A DNA stretch of 64,000 nt from Kuafuiihalomonas sp039024635 (GTDB taxonomy: Bacteria; Myxococcota; Kuafuiibacteriia; Kuafuiibacteriales; Kuafuiibacteriaceae), in assembly GCA_039024635.1 (NCBI GenBank), contig JBCCQA010000002.1:62001-126000 (forward strand), given 5' to 3'. The position numbers and the translations under genes are program-made. Positions 50,567 to 59,776 of the stretch are shown piece by piece. Positions within the stretch are counted from its first letter, which is position 1, and each line of letters begins with the position of its first letter. Below the pieces are notes generated by a model. That model made no database searches. It saw only the letters and a program-made list of their open reading frames with translations, and was not told the DNA's origin.

Positions 50567-51643
50567 ATGCGATTCGCCTGGATGATCCCCATCCTCACGA
50601 GCTCTCTTCTCTTGGCTTGTGGCGACGACCAAAACGGTAGCGGCGCCGGAAATGGAAACGGCAGCGGGATGGGGAGCGGCAATGGCAGTGGAAACAGCAG
50701 GCTCGATATGGGCGGGGGGCTCGACGGCGGCGTCGACATGGGTCCCCCTCAGCTGACCTGTGATCCTGTTGACGACACGGGCTGCAGCGAGACCGAGATC
50801 TGCGGCCTCAACCTCCAGACCTTCGACGACGGGGTTTGCATCGTTCCCGCCGGCTCCCAAGCCGAAGGTCAGAGCTGCGACGTCATGACCCAGGACTGCG
50901 ACGGCGGCCTAATCTGCGGCGCCCTTCCCGGCGACCCCACCTGCGTCCCGCTATGCGAGCTGATGGAGTCGGACCGGGGTTGTGCGGCCGACAGCTTTTG
51001 CCAAGGCCTTCAGGCTGGCGATCGCTTCGGTGTCTGCATCGATAGCTGCGAGCTCTTCCAACCTGATAGCTGCACCCTGGCCACCGACTGTGGCCCGAAT
51101 GAGGCCTGCTTCGACGCCGGAGGGCGTAGCCGACAGTGTCTGCCCACCGGCGACGGGCTCCAAGGCTCGGCCTGCCAAGCCGCCGACGATTGTCAGGCGG
51201 GCTTGGCCTGCATTGGCGGCGCCGACGACGCGCGCTGCGAGCAGATCTGCAATTCAGCGGTCCCAGACGCCGACACTTGCTGCCCAGACATGCTGTTCTG
51301 CCTCTCCCTGGTCGACGGTGAGGGCGTACCCCTTGACTTCGGTTTCTGCGGCTCGATTCCCGAGTGCAATCTCTTCGACGTCAGCAGCTGCGCCGAGGGC
51401 CAGGCTTGCGGTCTGACCGGCGCCTTCGACTTCCCCGTCTGCATCGAGGAAGGCACCGGGGCGGAGGGCAACCTGTGCGGCGGATCGAATGGCTGCCAGG
51501 CCGGACTCATCTGCGTCGGTCCGGCCGGCATGGCCGCATGCAGGGAGCCTTGCAATATGTTCAACATGTGCGACGCGGGCTTCGACTGCGCGACCCTGGG
51601 CCCGCCCTTCGAGGAGTTCGGGGCCTGCGTCCCCGAGATGTAA
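50567..51643 (+). CDS. Cysteine-rich surface lipoprotein with Asp-Met-Gly linker
   Basis: 358 residues from ATG 50567. Lipobox 'SLLLACGDD', then a Gly/Asn/Ser low-complexity stretch and DMGGGLDGGVDMG. The remainder contains many Cys pairs in repeats of about 40-45 residues ending in 'CLPT', 'CxxxC', similar to extracellular Cys-rich modules of this bacterial group. Probably disulfide-rich and surface-exposed; function unknown. Confidence 0.8.
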   Translation: MRFAWMIPILTSSLLLACGDDQNGSGAGNGNGSGMGSGNGSGNSRLDMGGGLDGGVDMGPPQLTCDPVDDTGCSETEICGLNLQTFDDGVCIVPAGSQAEGQSCDVMTQDCDGGLICGALPGDPTCVPLCELMESDRGCAADSFCQGLQAGDRFGVCIDSCELFQPDSCTLATDCGPNEACFDAGGRSRQCLPTGDGLQGSACQAADDCQAGLACIGGADDARCEQICNSAVPDADTCCPDMLFCLSLVDGEGVPLDFGFCGSIPECNLFDVSSCAEGQACGLTGAFDFPVCIEEGTGAEGNLCGGSNGCQAGLICVGPAGMAACREPCNMFNMCDAGFDCATLGPPFEEFGACVPEM

Positions 51644-51720
51644 GCGGTTAAAGAGACCGAACCTTTGACGCGTCGCGCCAGCACCGAATCATGGGGGGAG
51701 CGTGTTGCAACGCGCGCACC

Positions 51721-51739
51721 GCCCTCATAAGCCGAGGGC
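51721..51739 (+). promoter_or_regulatory. Hairpin covering the ribosome site of acsA
   Basis: GCCCTC (51721-51726) pairs with GAGGGC (51734-51739), loop ATAAGCC; the 3' arm contains GAGGG, the only ribosome-site-like sequence next to ATG 51740. Folding would hide it. Confidence 0.4.
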
Positions 51740-53689
51740 ATGAGCGACGCTATCAAGTCGACCCTATCCGAAGACCGCAAATTCGAACCCAATGCCGAGT
51801 TTTCGAAGGCCGCGAGCTTCGGCAGTGCAGAAGCCTTCGAGGCCGAGTATCGACGCTCGATCGACGACGCCGAGAACTGGTGGGCCGAGCAAGCGAAGAG
51901 TCTCATCCCGTGGATGAAGCCCTTCACCAAGACCCTTCAGTGGGAGCGGCCCTACGCGAAGTGGTTCGTCGACGGTGAGACCAACGCTTCTTGGATCTGC
52001 GTCGACCAGCATCTGAAGACCGATCGCAAGGACAAGGTGGCCATCCTTTTCGAGGGCGAGCCCGGGGACGTTCGCAAGCTGACCTACGCCAAGCTCCATG
52101 CCGAGATTTGCAAGGCGGCCAACGCCCTGGAGGCGATGGGCCTGATGAAGGGCGACCGGGTCGCCATCTACATGCCCATGGTTCCCGAAGCGGCTATCGC
52201 CATGCTCGCTTGCGCACGCCTCGGCTGTCCTCATAACGTGGTTTTCGGAGGCTTCTCGGCCGACTCGCTCCGAGATCGGATCAACGACGCCGAGTGTGCG
52301 GCCGTGATTACTTCCGACGGCGGCTTCCGTCGCGGTAAGCCGCTGGCGCTCAAGGCGCAGGTGGATGAAGCCTTGGCCGAAGGCCGTTGCCCCAGCGTGA
52401 AGAAGGTCCTCGTCCTCCAGCGAACCAAGCAAGACGTGACAATGGAAGCAGGCCGCGACCACTGGTGGCACGACACCGTGGACAAGGCGAGCGCAGAGCA
52501 CAAGGCCCAGCCCATGGAGGCCGAGCACCCGCTCTTCCTCCTCTATACATCGGGTTCGACCGGCAAGCCGAAAGGCATCCAGCACAGCACCGCCGGCTAC
52601 ATGGTCGGTACGACCCTCAGCAGCCGGCACGTCTTCGATCTCAAAGAGGACGACGTGTACTGGTGCACGGCCGATGTCGGCTGGATCACCGGCCACAGCT
52701 ACATCGTCTACGGACCCCTCTCCAACGGTGCCACCGTGCTCATGTACGAGGGCGCCCCAAACACGCCCGACTGGGGACGTTTTTGGGACATCGTAGAGCG
52801 CCACAAAGTGACGGTCTTCTACACCGCACCCACCGCCATCCGGGCCTTCATCAAGGCGGGCGACGAGTTCCCGAATGGTCGGGATCTGAGCTCCCTGCGG
52901 CTACTGGGCTCGGTGGGCGAGCCCATCAATCCAGAAGCTTGGATGTGGTACCACACGGTGATTGGCAAGGAGCGTTGCCCCATCGTCGACACCTGGTGGC
53001 AGACCGAAACCGGGGCCATCATGATCACGCCCATGCCCGGCGTCACCTCCACCAAGCCCGGGAGCGCCACCCGTCCCTTCCTCGGGATCGACGCCGAGGT
53101 TCTTCTCGAGGACGGGACACCGGCCAAGGCAAACGAGGGCGGCTACCTCGTGGTGAAGAGGCCGTGGCCCTCGATGCTCCGGACCATCTGGGGCGACAAT
53201 GCTCGCTACGAGAAGACCTACTGGAACCGCTACGACGGACAGGTCTACTTCGCCGGAGACAGCTGCCGGAAAGACGAGGACGGCTACTTCTGGATCATGG
53301 GCCGAGTCGACGACGTTTTGAACGTCTCCGGGCACCGGCTGGGGACCGCGGAAATCGAGAGCGCGCTCGTGCAGCACGAGGCTGTGGCCGAAGCGGCGGT
53401 GGTCGGGCGACCCGATGATTTGAAGGGTCAGGCGGTTGTGGCCTTCGTGACGGTCAAGACCGGGGTCGAGGTCACCGATGCCCTCAAGAAGGAGCTGCGA
53501 GACTTCGTGGGTCAGCAGATCGGTGCGCTCGCCAAACCCGACGACATCAAGATGGCCGAGGCTCTCCCCAAGACGCGGTCCGGGAAGATCATGCGACGAC
53601 TCCTCAAGGATATCGCGGCCGGCCGAGAGCTGACGGGCGACATCACGACCCTCGAAGACAAGAGCATCCTCGACAAGCTTCGCAGCTGA
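51740..53689 (+). CDS. acsA: Acetyl-CoA synthetase (AMP-forming)
   Basis: 649 residues, the length of Acs. Converts acetate, ATP and CoA to acetyl-CoA. Motifs: 'YTSGSTGKPKG' (about 268-278), 'TWWQTETG' and the acetylation lysine in 'RSGKIMRR' (Lys616). The Trp of the acetate pocket (DTWWQTE) is kept. Stand-alone gene with a possible hairpin at its ribosome site. Confidence 0.95.
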   Translation: MSDAIKSTLSEDRKFEPNAEFSKAASFGSAEAFEAEYRRSIDDAENWWAEQAKSLIPWMKPFTKTLQWERPYAKWFVDGETNASWICVDQHLKTDRKDKVAILFEGEPGDVRKLTYAKLHAEICKAANALEAMGLMKGDRVAIYMPMVPEAAIAMLACARLGCPHNVVFGGFSADSLRDRINDAECAAVITSDGGFRRGKPLALKAQVDEALAEGRCPSVKKVLVLQRTKQDVTMEAGRDHWWHDTVDKASAEHKAQPMEAEHPLFLLYTSGSTGKPKGIQHSTAGYMVGTTLSSRHVFDLKEDDVYWCTADVGWITGHSYIVYGPLSNGATVLMYEGAPNTPDWGRFWDIVERHKVTVFYTAPTAIRAFIKAGDEFPNGRDLSSLRLLGSVGEPINPEAWMWYHTVIGKERCPIVDTWWQTETGAIMITPMPGVTSTKPGSATRPFLGIDAEVLLEDGTPAKANEGGYLVVKRPWPSMLRTIWGDNARYEKTYWNRYDGQVYFAGDSCRKDEDGYFWIMGRVDDVLNVSGHRLGTAEIESALVQHEAVAEAAVVGRPDDLKGQAVVAFVTVKTGVEVTDALKKELRDFVGQQIGALAKPDDIKMAEALPKTRSGKIMRRLLKDIAAGRELTGDITTLEDKSILDKLRS

Positions 53690-53692
53690 GGA

Positions 53693-55156
53693 TCACGCCG
53701 TTTCGGGTTGAGGCGACGGCGACTTGGACCGGGCCTGGGCCGCCTCCCGTAGGCTGCCCACCGCAATGGCCCCGAACCCTATCGCGTACATCAGCAGGAA
53801 GGGGATGGCGCCCCAAAGCCCCTGAACGATGGCGTAGCCGGCGGCCACGCCGTGGTAGGCCGCCAGCAAGAGCTCCCATCCATGGCGGACCAAAGGCGCC
53901 GAGTAGCTTCCCCGGCCTTCGCCGCGCTTGGGCGTCCGGACGAAGACTCGATCCTGACGACCCAGACCCCGGAGGACCTCTCGGGCGTTGGACCAGGAGA
54001 GTCCGGCCCCCAGACAGAGCGCCCAGGGGACGTCGACCCAGCGGCGCCACCCCCCCACGCCGCAACGCCCTAGACCGATGGCGTAGAACATCAGCATGGC
54101 CAGAGTGCCGGCGCCGAGAGAGGCCAAGTCCAGACCGGAGAGAAGCGCCTGGCCGCCGACGACGCGCCAGCCTTGCTGGTCCCGAAGCACTACCGCCCAG
54201 GGCAGCAGCAGGGCGAGGGCGGCCATGAAGACGTAGGTAAAGTTGGTTGCCAGATGGAGCGTGGCCGCCCAGCGAAAACCGAAGCTCAGGCGGGGAGCCC
54301 GCCAGATCCGGGGGAGGAGCTTTCGCGCGGTTTGGGCCGAGCCCCGGACCCATCGGGCCTGCTGGGTACGAAAGGCACTCATGGAGTTGGGGAGCTCGGC
54401 TGGAGTCTCGACCCCATGGGCATATACGAAGCGTGCGCCCACCATCTGGGCCCGAAAGGAGAGGTCGAGATCCTCGGTGATGGTGTCGCCGCTCCAACCC
54501 CCGGCCGCCTCGATGGCGCGACGGCGCCAGACGCCCGCCGTTCCGTTGAAGTTGAAGGGTGCGCCTCGAGCCTGTCGACCTGCGTGCTCGACACCGAAGT
54601 GGCCGTCCAGAAAGACGGCTTGCGCTCGAGTCAGCCAGCTCTCGTCCCGGTTGAGATGGGTCCAGCGGGCTTGGACGAGGCCCACTTCCGGATCACCGAA
54701 GGCCCCCATCGTCCGCACCAAGAAGTCTGGACCAGGAATGAAATCGGCGTCGAAGATGGCCACGAAGGGCTCCTCTGGGGCGGCCTTCAACCCGTGGGCC
54801 AGCGCCCCCGCCTTGTAGCCGTCCCGCCCGCTCCGACGGCAGACTTCGATCTGGAGGCCACGGGCCCTAAGAAGCTCGGCCCAACGATCCACGATGAGGC
54901 GTGTGTCGTCGGTGGAGTCGTCGAGGACCTGGACCCGCAGTCGGTCCCGGGGCCAAACGAGGCGATCCGTCGCCTGAAGCAAGCGCTCGGCCACGGTTCG
55001 TTCGTTGAAAAGGGGCAGCTGGACCAAGACCTGTGGCCGCGCCTTAGAGGTCATGACCTGGGGTGTGGGACGGAGGGCGTTCAGCCCGAGCAGAGCCCGC
55101 TCCAGGCCCCAGAGGGCCAGGACGGCCAGCACCGCGAAGTAGGCCACCACGACCAC
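53693..55156 (-). CDS. Family 2 processive membrane glycosyltransferase
   Basis: 487 residues. N-terminal helix, then GT-A domain with 'LDDSTDDT' (D), 'IFDADFIPGPDF' (DxD), 'TEDLDLSFRAQ' (TED) and 'QQARWVRG' (Q/RxxRW), the set of cellulose/mannan-synthase-like enzymes; 4-5 membrane helices follow (about 305-480). Polymerises and exports a beta-glycan. A PilZ domain is not seen. Convergent with acsA, three bases apart, and divergent from the kinase. Confidence 0.9.
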   Translation of the reverse strand: MVVVAYFAVLAVLALWGLERALLGLNALRPTPQVMTSKARPQVLVQLPLFNERTVAERLLQATDRLVWPRDRLRVQVLDDSTDDTRLIVDRWAELLRARGLQIEVCRRSGRDGYKAGALAHGLKAAPEEPFVAIFDADFIPGPDFLVRTMGAFGDPEVGLVQARWTHLNRDESWLTRAQAVFLDGHFGVEHAGRQARGAPFNFNGTAGVWRRRAIEAAGGWSGDTITEDLDLSFRAQMVGARFVYAHGVETPAELPNSMSAFRTQQARWVRGSAQTARKLLPRIWRAPRLSFGFRWAATLHLATNFTYVFMAALALLLPWAVVLRDQQGWRVVGGQALLSGLDLASLGAGTLAMLMFYAIGLGRCGVGGWRRWVDVPWALCLGAGLSWSNAREVLRGLGRQDRVFVRTPKRGEGRGSYSAPLVRHGWELLLAAYHGVAAGYAIVQGLWGAIPFLLMYAIGFGAIAVGSLREAAQARSKSPSPQPETA

Positions 55157-55239
55157 GAGTGCGGGCTAGCAGCTCACCTCCTGACCATCAACGGCCGAGC
55201 TCCGTTGACCCCTTCTCTGGGAGCGTGTTCCATCTGAGG

Positions 55240-57582
55240 GTGAGCAGCAGCGGAACGACGGGCGACCTCGACGGAGGCTTCGTCGACATCGCGCGCACCG
55301 CCAGCCCGCACCCGGTTCAGATCGGTCCCTACCGCGTGATCGGGCTCCTGGGAGGCGGCTCCATGGCGACCATCTACGTCGCGAACCGTCGCTGCCGCTT
55401 CGGCTTCGTCCAGCGCAACGTCATCAAGCGGGTCAACCGGAACCGACCTGACGCCCCGATGCTCCAGGAGATGCTCCTCGACGAGGCGCAGGCCATGGCC
55501 TTCTTCGACCACCCCAACCTGGTGGCCCTCCAAGACGTCGGTGAGGATGAGGATGGGGTCTACCTGGCGATGGAGTACGTCGACGGCACCGACCTGAAGC
55601 GGGTGAACGCCAAGCTTCGGAGCCGACGCGAAGCCCTTCCCTTCGAGCTCGCCTGCTTCATCACGGCCGAGGTGCTCCGGGGTCTCCACCACGCCCACAC
55701 CTGCACCGATGGCGCGGGCGCCCCTCTCGAGATCGTCCATCGCGACGTGAATCCTTCCAACGTTCTGATCAGCCAGACCGGACACGTGAAGCTCACGGAC
55801 TTCGGCGTCGTCCGCATGCGGGAGCGGGTCCAGAGCAAGACGGAGCCCGGCCTTGTGAAGGGCAAGTACGCTTACCTTGCGCCCGAGTACATCGCCGGCG
55901 GACCGTGCAGCGTGCGCACCGACCTGTACGCGGCCGGGGTGATGCTCTTCGAACTGCTGACGGGGCGAGAGTGCTACACCGGGAAGAGCGCCTACGAGGT
56001 GATGTGGAAGATCGTGAACAAGGGGGTTCCGCTCTACCGCCTGGACAGAGAAGGCGCCCCAGAGGATCTGCGACGCATCGTCGAGCGTGCCACCGCCATG
56101 GACCCTGAGCAGCGCTATCGCTCGGCCCAGGACATGGCCAATGCCGTGGAAGCGTGGATGGTGCGGAACCGCCGCCATGCAACGCCCTGGGTGCTCTCGG
56201 TCTTTTTCGATCGCCACGGTCTGCTTCCTGGCCCTGAGGAGCGGCCGCCGGCCATGCCGCCCTTGGCCAATCTCCAAGAAGCGCTTCCACCGGCGGGTGA
56301 AGAGGCCGCGAAGCCGGAGCCCGCTCGGGCGCCGCCCATGAGCCCCGTCGAGCTCAGGGAGCTCAGCAGCGCCGGTACCCAGGACATCGAGCCCGGGCTT
56401 CAGGCCTCGGACGCGCCGGCCCGGGGCGCCAAGGCGCGAGGCTTCTCGGTGTCGACCAGCCGACCCGGGGAAGACCAATGGGTGGATCCGACACCGACGC
56501 CCATCCGGGCCGAGCTGGAGATGAGGGACGAGATCGCGTTCAGCGAGCTCACCCCTATGCCGGAGCTCGAGGAGTTCCCGGTCGACGAGCGCCTCCCCGA
56601 ACAGGTGCTCGACGACAACGGCGCTCGGGCCCCGGTCGCCCAAGATTTCGCGGCGGGCGAGCCCGCCGACGCGACGCCCGAAACGGAAGGACCAGAGCCT
56701 TCCGTCGAGCTCGAGGTCTCGATGGAGCCTGAGGATGCGCCTAGTCAGAACGAGCTTGCCCAAGGCCTGGCGTCCTCGGCCTCCTCCGTCGACGTCCCCC
56801 GCACCGAAGCCGAGGAGGAAGAGCCGCCGGACCCTTCGACCGTCCGCACCGCCGTCGGGGCGGTCGACGACGTCTCCAGGTCCGAGACCCGGGACGTCTC
56901 GCCTTCCGATCCCGGTCAACACAAGACCGAGAGCGCACCGGTCCAATTCGATCCCTCGAATCCACCCAGCTCCGGCAAGCTCGAAGAGATCCCGGCCGTC
57001 GAGCTCATCGATGCCTACGCCGCAAACGAGGCTTCCGGGGTCCTCGAATTTCGATGCGGCCTCATCTGGAAGCGGGTCCGCCTAGATAAGGGCAAGCCGA
57101 CGGGCATCACCTCGAACATGGGGATGGAGCTCATCGGCGAGCACTTGGTCAAAGCCCGGATCATTAGCCGGGAGGAGCTGGAGGAGGCCCTCGAAGACTC
57201 GGAGCGTTCGGCCCGCTCCTTGACTCAGACCTTGCTCGAGCAGGGCGCCCTCGATCGCGAACGGCTGGAGGTCGAGCTCGGCAACAACCTGTCGGCCCGG
57301 CTGCAAGAGGTGCTGGACTGGCGTTGGGGAACCTTCGAGTACCACGACCGTCCCGTCCCGTCGGCCGACATCCTTCCGCGGATGGACCTTCGCGGGCTCC
57401 TGGATGGAGCGCGGCAGAAACTCAGCCAGGCTGCCGAATCCGGCCGAGATGGTGAGAGCTCTGATGCGCTCAACCCCCACAAGCGCCTCCGCGAAGCGCT
57501 TCAGGTGGCCCGGTCCATCGCCAGCAGCTCAGGTAAAGGCCGAGTCGACCGACCCTGGCGTTCCGGCTCGGATCAAAACTGA
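55240..57582 (+). CDS. Ser/Thr protein kinase with C-terminal DUF4388-type domain
   Basis: 780 residues from GTG 55240 (GTG 55225 possible). Kinase domain about 30-310: Gly loop GLLGGGSMATIY, Lys63, HRDVNPSNV with D169 and N174, DFG at 187-189, APE at 214-216. About 330-575 is an acidic Pro-rich linker. About 580-780: DUF4388-like domain ('EEIPAVELIDAYAANEASGVLEF', 'EEVLDWRWGTFEYHD' type segments, abbreviated), with a GspE_N-like 'GEHLVKARIISREELEEAL'. Cytoplasmic. The same GspE_N-type module occurs in the scaffold protein at 42.2 kb, so they may share a pathway. Confidence 0.9.
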   Translation: MSSSGTTGDLDGGFVDIARTASPHPVQIGPYRVIGLLGGGSMATIYVANRRCRFGFVQRNVIKRVNRNRPDAPMLQEMLLDEAQAMAFFDHPNLVALQDVGEDEDGVYLAMEYVDGTDLKRVNAKLRSRREALPFELACFITAEVLRGLHHAHTCTDGAGAPLEIVHRDVNPSNVLISQTGHVKLTDFGVVRMRERVQSKTEPGLVKGKYAYLAPEYIAGGPCSVRTDLYAAGVMLFELLTGRECYTGKSAYEVMWKIVNKGVPLYRLDREGAPEDLRRIVERATAMDPEQRYRSAQDMANAVEAWMVRNRRHATPWVLSVFFDRHGLLPGPEERPPAMPPLANLQEALPPAGEEAAKPEPARAPPMSPVELRELSSAGTQDIEPGLQASDAPARGAKARGFSVSTSRPGEDQWVDPTPTPIRAELEMRDEIAFSELTPMPELEEFPVDERLPEQVLDDNGARAPVAQDFAAGEPADATPETEGPEPSVELEVSMEPEDAPSQNELAQGLASSASSVDVPRTEAEEEEPPDPSTVRTAVGAVDDVSRSETRDVSPSDPGQHKTESAPVQFDPSNPPSSGKLEEIPAVELIDAYAANEASGVLEFRCGLIWKRVRLDKGKPTGITSNMGMELIGEHLVKARIISREELEEALEDSERSARSLTQTLLEQGALDRERLEVELGNNLSARLQEVLDWRWGTFEYHDRPVPSADILPRMDLRGLLDGARQKLSQAAESGRDGESSDALNPHKRLREALQVARSIASSSGKGRVDRPWRSGSDQN

Positions 57583-57621
57583 GCCTCGACCGAGAGGCGA
57601 CGCTCAGCTTAGGTCCCCGGC

Positions 57622-58134
57622 ATGCCGGACGACCGCGCCTACCGACTGACCTTGGACTTCGAAGACCCTCGCTTCGTGGCCCGGGTGAACGAGCTCGGGG
57701 TTCGCTACGAAGCCGATGACGAAGCTTCGGCGGTGGCCGGTGCCCGAGCCGCCGTGGAATCGGCCGTGGAAGAAGCTGCCGTTCGCGGCGAGACCCTGCC
57801 CCCGCCGTTGAGCGAGTCTGCGCCGCAGTCCCTGACGCTTCCGCTCTCCGGCGCCCTGACTCGAGACCTGGTTTACCTGGCTCGGGCCGAGGACGTCAGT
57901 CCCGAGTCCCTCGCGCTTCAGCTCATCGCCCACGGTATCGGACGAATGATGGGGCAAGCAGCCTCCGAGACCCCGACCCAGCGCCCAGAGCCGGCGGCGC
58001 CGAGAGAAGAGCGCGGACCTCGAAGAAAGGGTGGCCGGCGGGGCGGGCCTCGCGGCAACCCGGACATCGACAATCAAGCCGACTTCTTGGCCTACGTCCG
58101 AGACATGGAGCACAAGGGCGGCCGACGGCGCTGA
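57622..58134 (+). CDS. HicB-like antitoxin-type protein with basic tail
   Basis: 170 residues from ATG 57622. N-terminal HicB-like fold ('YRLTLDFEDPRFVARVNELGVRYEADDEASAVAGARAAVE', abbreviated), ending 'GETLPPP'. The next part ('LPLSGALTRDLVYLARAEDVSPESLALQLI') resembles a ribbon-helix-helix. The tail is Arg/Gly-rich (EERGPRRKGGRRGGPRGNPD). No HicA toxin is adjacent, so it may be an orphan regulator. Confidence 0.6.
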   Translation: MPDDRAYRLTLDFEDPRFVARVNELGVRYEADDEASAVAGARAAVESAVEEAAVRGETLPPPLSESAPQSLTLPLSGALTRDLVYLARAEDVSPESLALQLIAHGIGRMMGQAASETPTQRPEPAAPREERGPRRKGGRRGGPRGNPDIDNQADFLAYVRDMEHKGGRRR

Positions 58135-58145
58135 TCCCAAGCCTC

Positions 58146-58592
58146 TCAGAGACCAGGAACGATGGCGATGGCCCGTCCTTTACCGGGAACGGCGAGTAGC
58201 AACGTACCGCCGTTGGCGTGGGAGGTGACTGTGTTCAAGTTGTCGATGCCCGGACAGCGAAGGCGCATCTTGGTCTTTTGCGGTCCGGCTTCGAGCAGTT
58301 CGACCCGAAGTTTGGTCTGACCCTTGGCGAGTGGGATCGGCACCTCGGCGCTGGCGCCCTCTTCGAGCCGGAATCGGGCGTCCTTCAGGATCCGCGTCTT
58401 CTTGTAGGGGCTGTTGGCTAGGCTCTTCCTGACGTCCTGGCCCAGGCGTCCCCGAAGCCGACCGTCCACGTCCATCGCGCTGGCCTTCTCCAAGGAGAGG
58501 ACGACGACCCTGACCGAAGTGGCGGCCCAGGCAGGAGTAGCCATGAAGCCCAGACCAAAGACCAGCCAGAAGGCGATGAACCAACGTCCCAT
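58146..58592 (-). CDS. Secreted hypothetical protein in sigma/anti-sigma operon
   Basis: 148 residues from ATG 58592 (TGATG overlap). Signal peptide 'FWLVFGLGFMATPAWAA'. The mature part has 'LEEGASAEVPIPLAKGQTKLRVELLE' and one late Cys; no family recognised. Third gene of the operon headed by the ECF sigma factor, so probably part of the same envelope response. Confidence 0.7.
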   Translation of the reverse strand: MGRWFIAFWLVFGLGFMATPAWAATSVRVVVLSLEKASAMDVDGRLRGRLGQDVRKSLANSPYKKTRILKDARFRLEEGASAEVPIPLAKGQTKLRVELLEAGPQKTKMRLRCPGIDNLNTVTSHANGGTLLLAVPGKGRAIAIVPGL

Positions 58593-59062
58593 CACTCGAC
58601 CTCCATCCAGACCACGGTGACGCCCTCGTCGGCAAACACCGTCGCTGCACCCTCGACGCTCAGACGCTCGACCACAACCCCGCGTGGACCCATCTCAGGC
58701 GTCGGCACCACCAGCAGAAGAGCCGCCGCCGCCGCCAGGGCCAAGGGTGCCGGCATCAGGTGCAGCCAACGCCGTCGCCACCAGGGCTCTGGACTCATGC
58801 CAGAGCGAAAGACCCGCGCCTCCACCTCTTCCCGGAAGGCCTTGGCCATTCGAGGCTCGAGCTCGACCAAAGACTGATCGACGTCGGCCGCCAACTGGGC
58901 GACCGCCCGCGCTTCTAGACCCTCGGCTTCGGCCTGCCGGCTCTCCTTGTCCAGCCGCTCGAAGAGCTGGGTGGAAAAGGCCGTCCAGTGGCCCTCTCGA
59001 CGGGCCAGCTCTTCCTGAACCTCCTCTTGGAGGAGTTGGCTGGTATCGATGGAATCCTTCAT
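58592..59062 (-). CDS. Probable anti-sigma factor (single-pass)
   Basis: 156 residues from ATG 59062, ATGA overlap with the sigma gene. A cytoplasmic helical N-terminal part (about 1-95, LLQEEVQEELARREGHWTAF...), one transmembrane segment (about 104-121, PAPLALAAAAALLLVVPT) and a short outer domain. No zinc HxxxCxxC motif, so not a ZAS-type. Classified from position and topology. Confidence 0.7.
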   Translation of the reverse strand: MKDSIDTSQLLQEEVQEELARREGHWTAFSTQLFERLDKESRQAEAEGLEARAVAQLAADVDQSLVELEPRMAKAFREEVEARVFRSGMSPEPWWRRRWLHLMPAPLALAAAAALLLVVPTPEMGPRGVVVERLSVEGAATVFADEGVTVVWMEVE

Positions 59063-59685
59063 GAGTCCTTGGGCTCCGAAAGGCGCAGCACGCCGGGTAC
59101 CCCGTCGCCCTCCGCGACATAGGGTCGCAAGATTTCCTGCAGATTCTGACGAGCGTGGAAGAGCCGGCTCATGACGGTTCCCTTCCGAATGCCCAAGACC
59201 TCGGCCATCTCGTCGTAGCTGAGACCCTCGATCTCTCGGAGGACGATGATGGCCCGGTGCTTCTCCGAGAGCTGGTCCATGGCGGCTCTGAGCACCCTCG
59301 CCAACTCGTCACGTCCCAGGTGGTGGTCCGGGTCGGCCGAAGCGTCGGCGGGCAACTCCGGTGCTGCATCCAGACCGTCGGTTCGTCGGCGCTTACGGGC
59401 CCGGACGTGGTCGATGGCGAGGTTGGTGGTGATGCGATAGAGCCAGGTGAAAAAGGAAGACTCACCGTTGAAGGCCTCCAGGTTCCGGTAGGCTTTGACG
59501 AAGGCCTCTTGGGCCACGTCCCAGGCGTCGTCGGGCTGGCGGACGATACCGAAGGCGAGGGCGTAGACCCTCCGCTGGTAAGCGTCGACGAGCTTCCCAT
59601 AGGCCCGGCGATCCCCTCGTCTCGCGGCCTCGACCCAGGCCCGGTCTCGAGCCTTTTCCCGCGCTCGGGTCTCCGCAGTGCTCAC
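59059..59685 (-). CDS. ECF-type RNA polymerase sigma factor
   Basis: 208 residues from GTG 59685. Region 2: 'YALAFGIVRQPDDAWDVAQEAFVKAYRNLEAF' pattern; region 4: 'GLSYDEMAEVLGIRKGTVMSRLFHARQNL'. Typical length. Directs transcription in response to envelope signals; its anti-sigma and a secreted protein are translationally coupled downstream. Divergent from the DUF4175-like gene with about 90 bases between. Confidence 0.9.
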   Translation of the reverse strand: MSTAETRAREKARDRAWVEAARRGDRRAYGKLVDAYQRRVYALAFGIVRQPDDAWDVAQEAFVKAYRNLEAFNGESSFFTWLYRITTNLAIDHVRARKRRRTDGLDAAPELPADASADPDHHLGRDELARVLRAAMDQLSEKHRAIIVLREIEGLSYDEMAEVLGIRKGTVMSRLFHARQNLQEILRPYVAEGDGVPGVLRLSEPKDS

Positions 59686-59776
59686 GGTCGGTTCGACGCT
59701 AGGGCGAGACCGAATATTCAAACTTCTCATCCGCCATCTCTCGGAGGTGGAGTTCGGTCGGAGGCCTGACGGGCCC

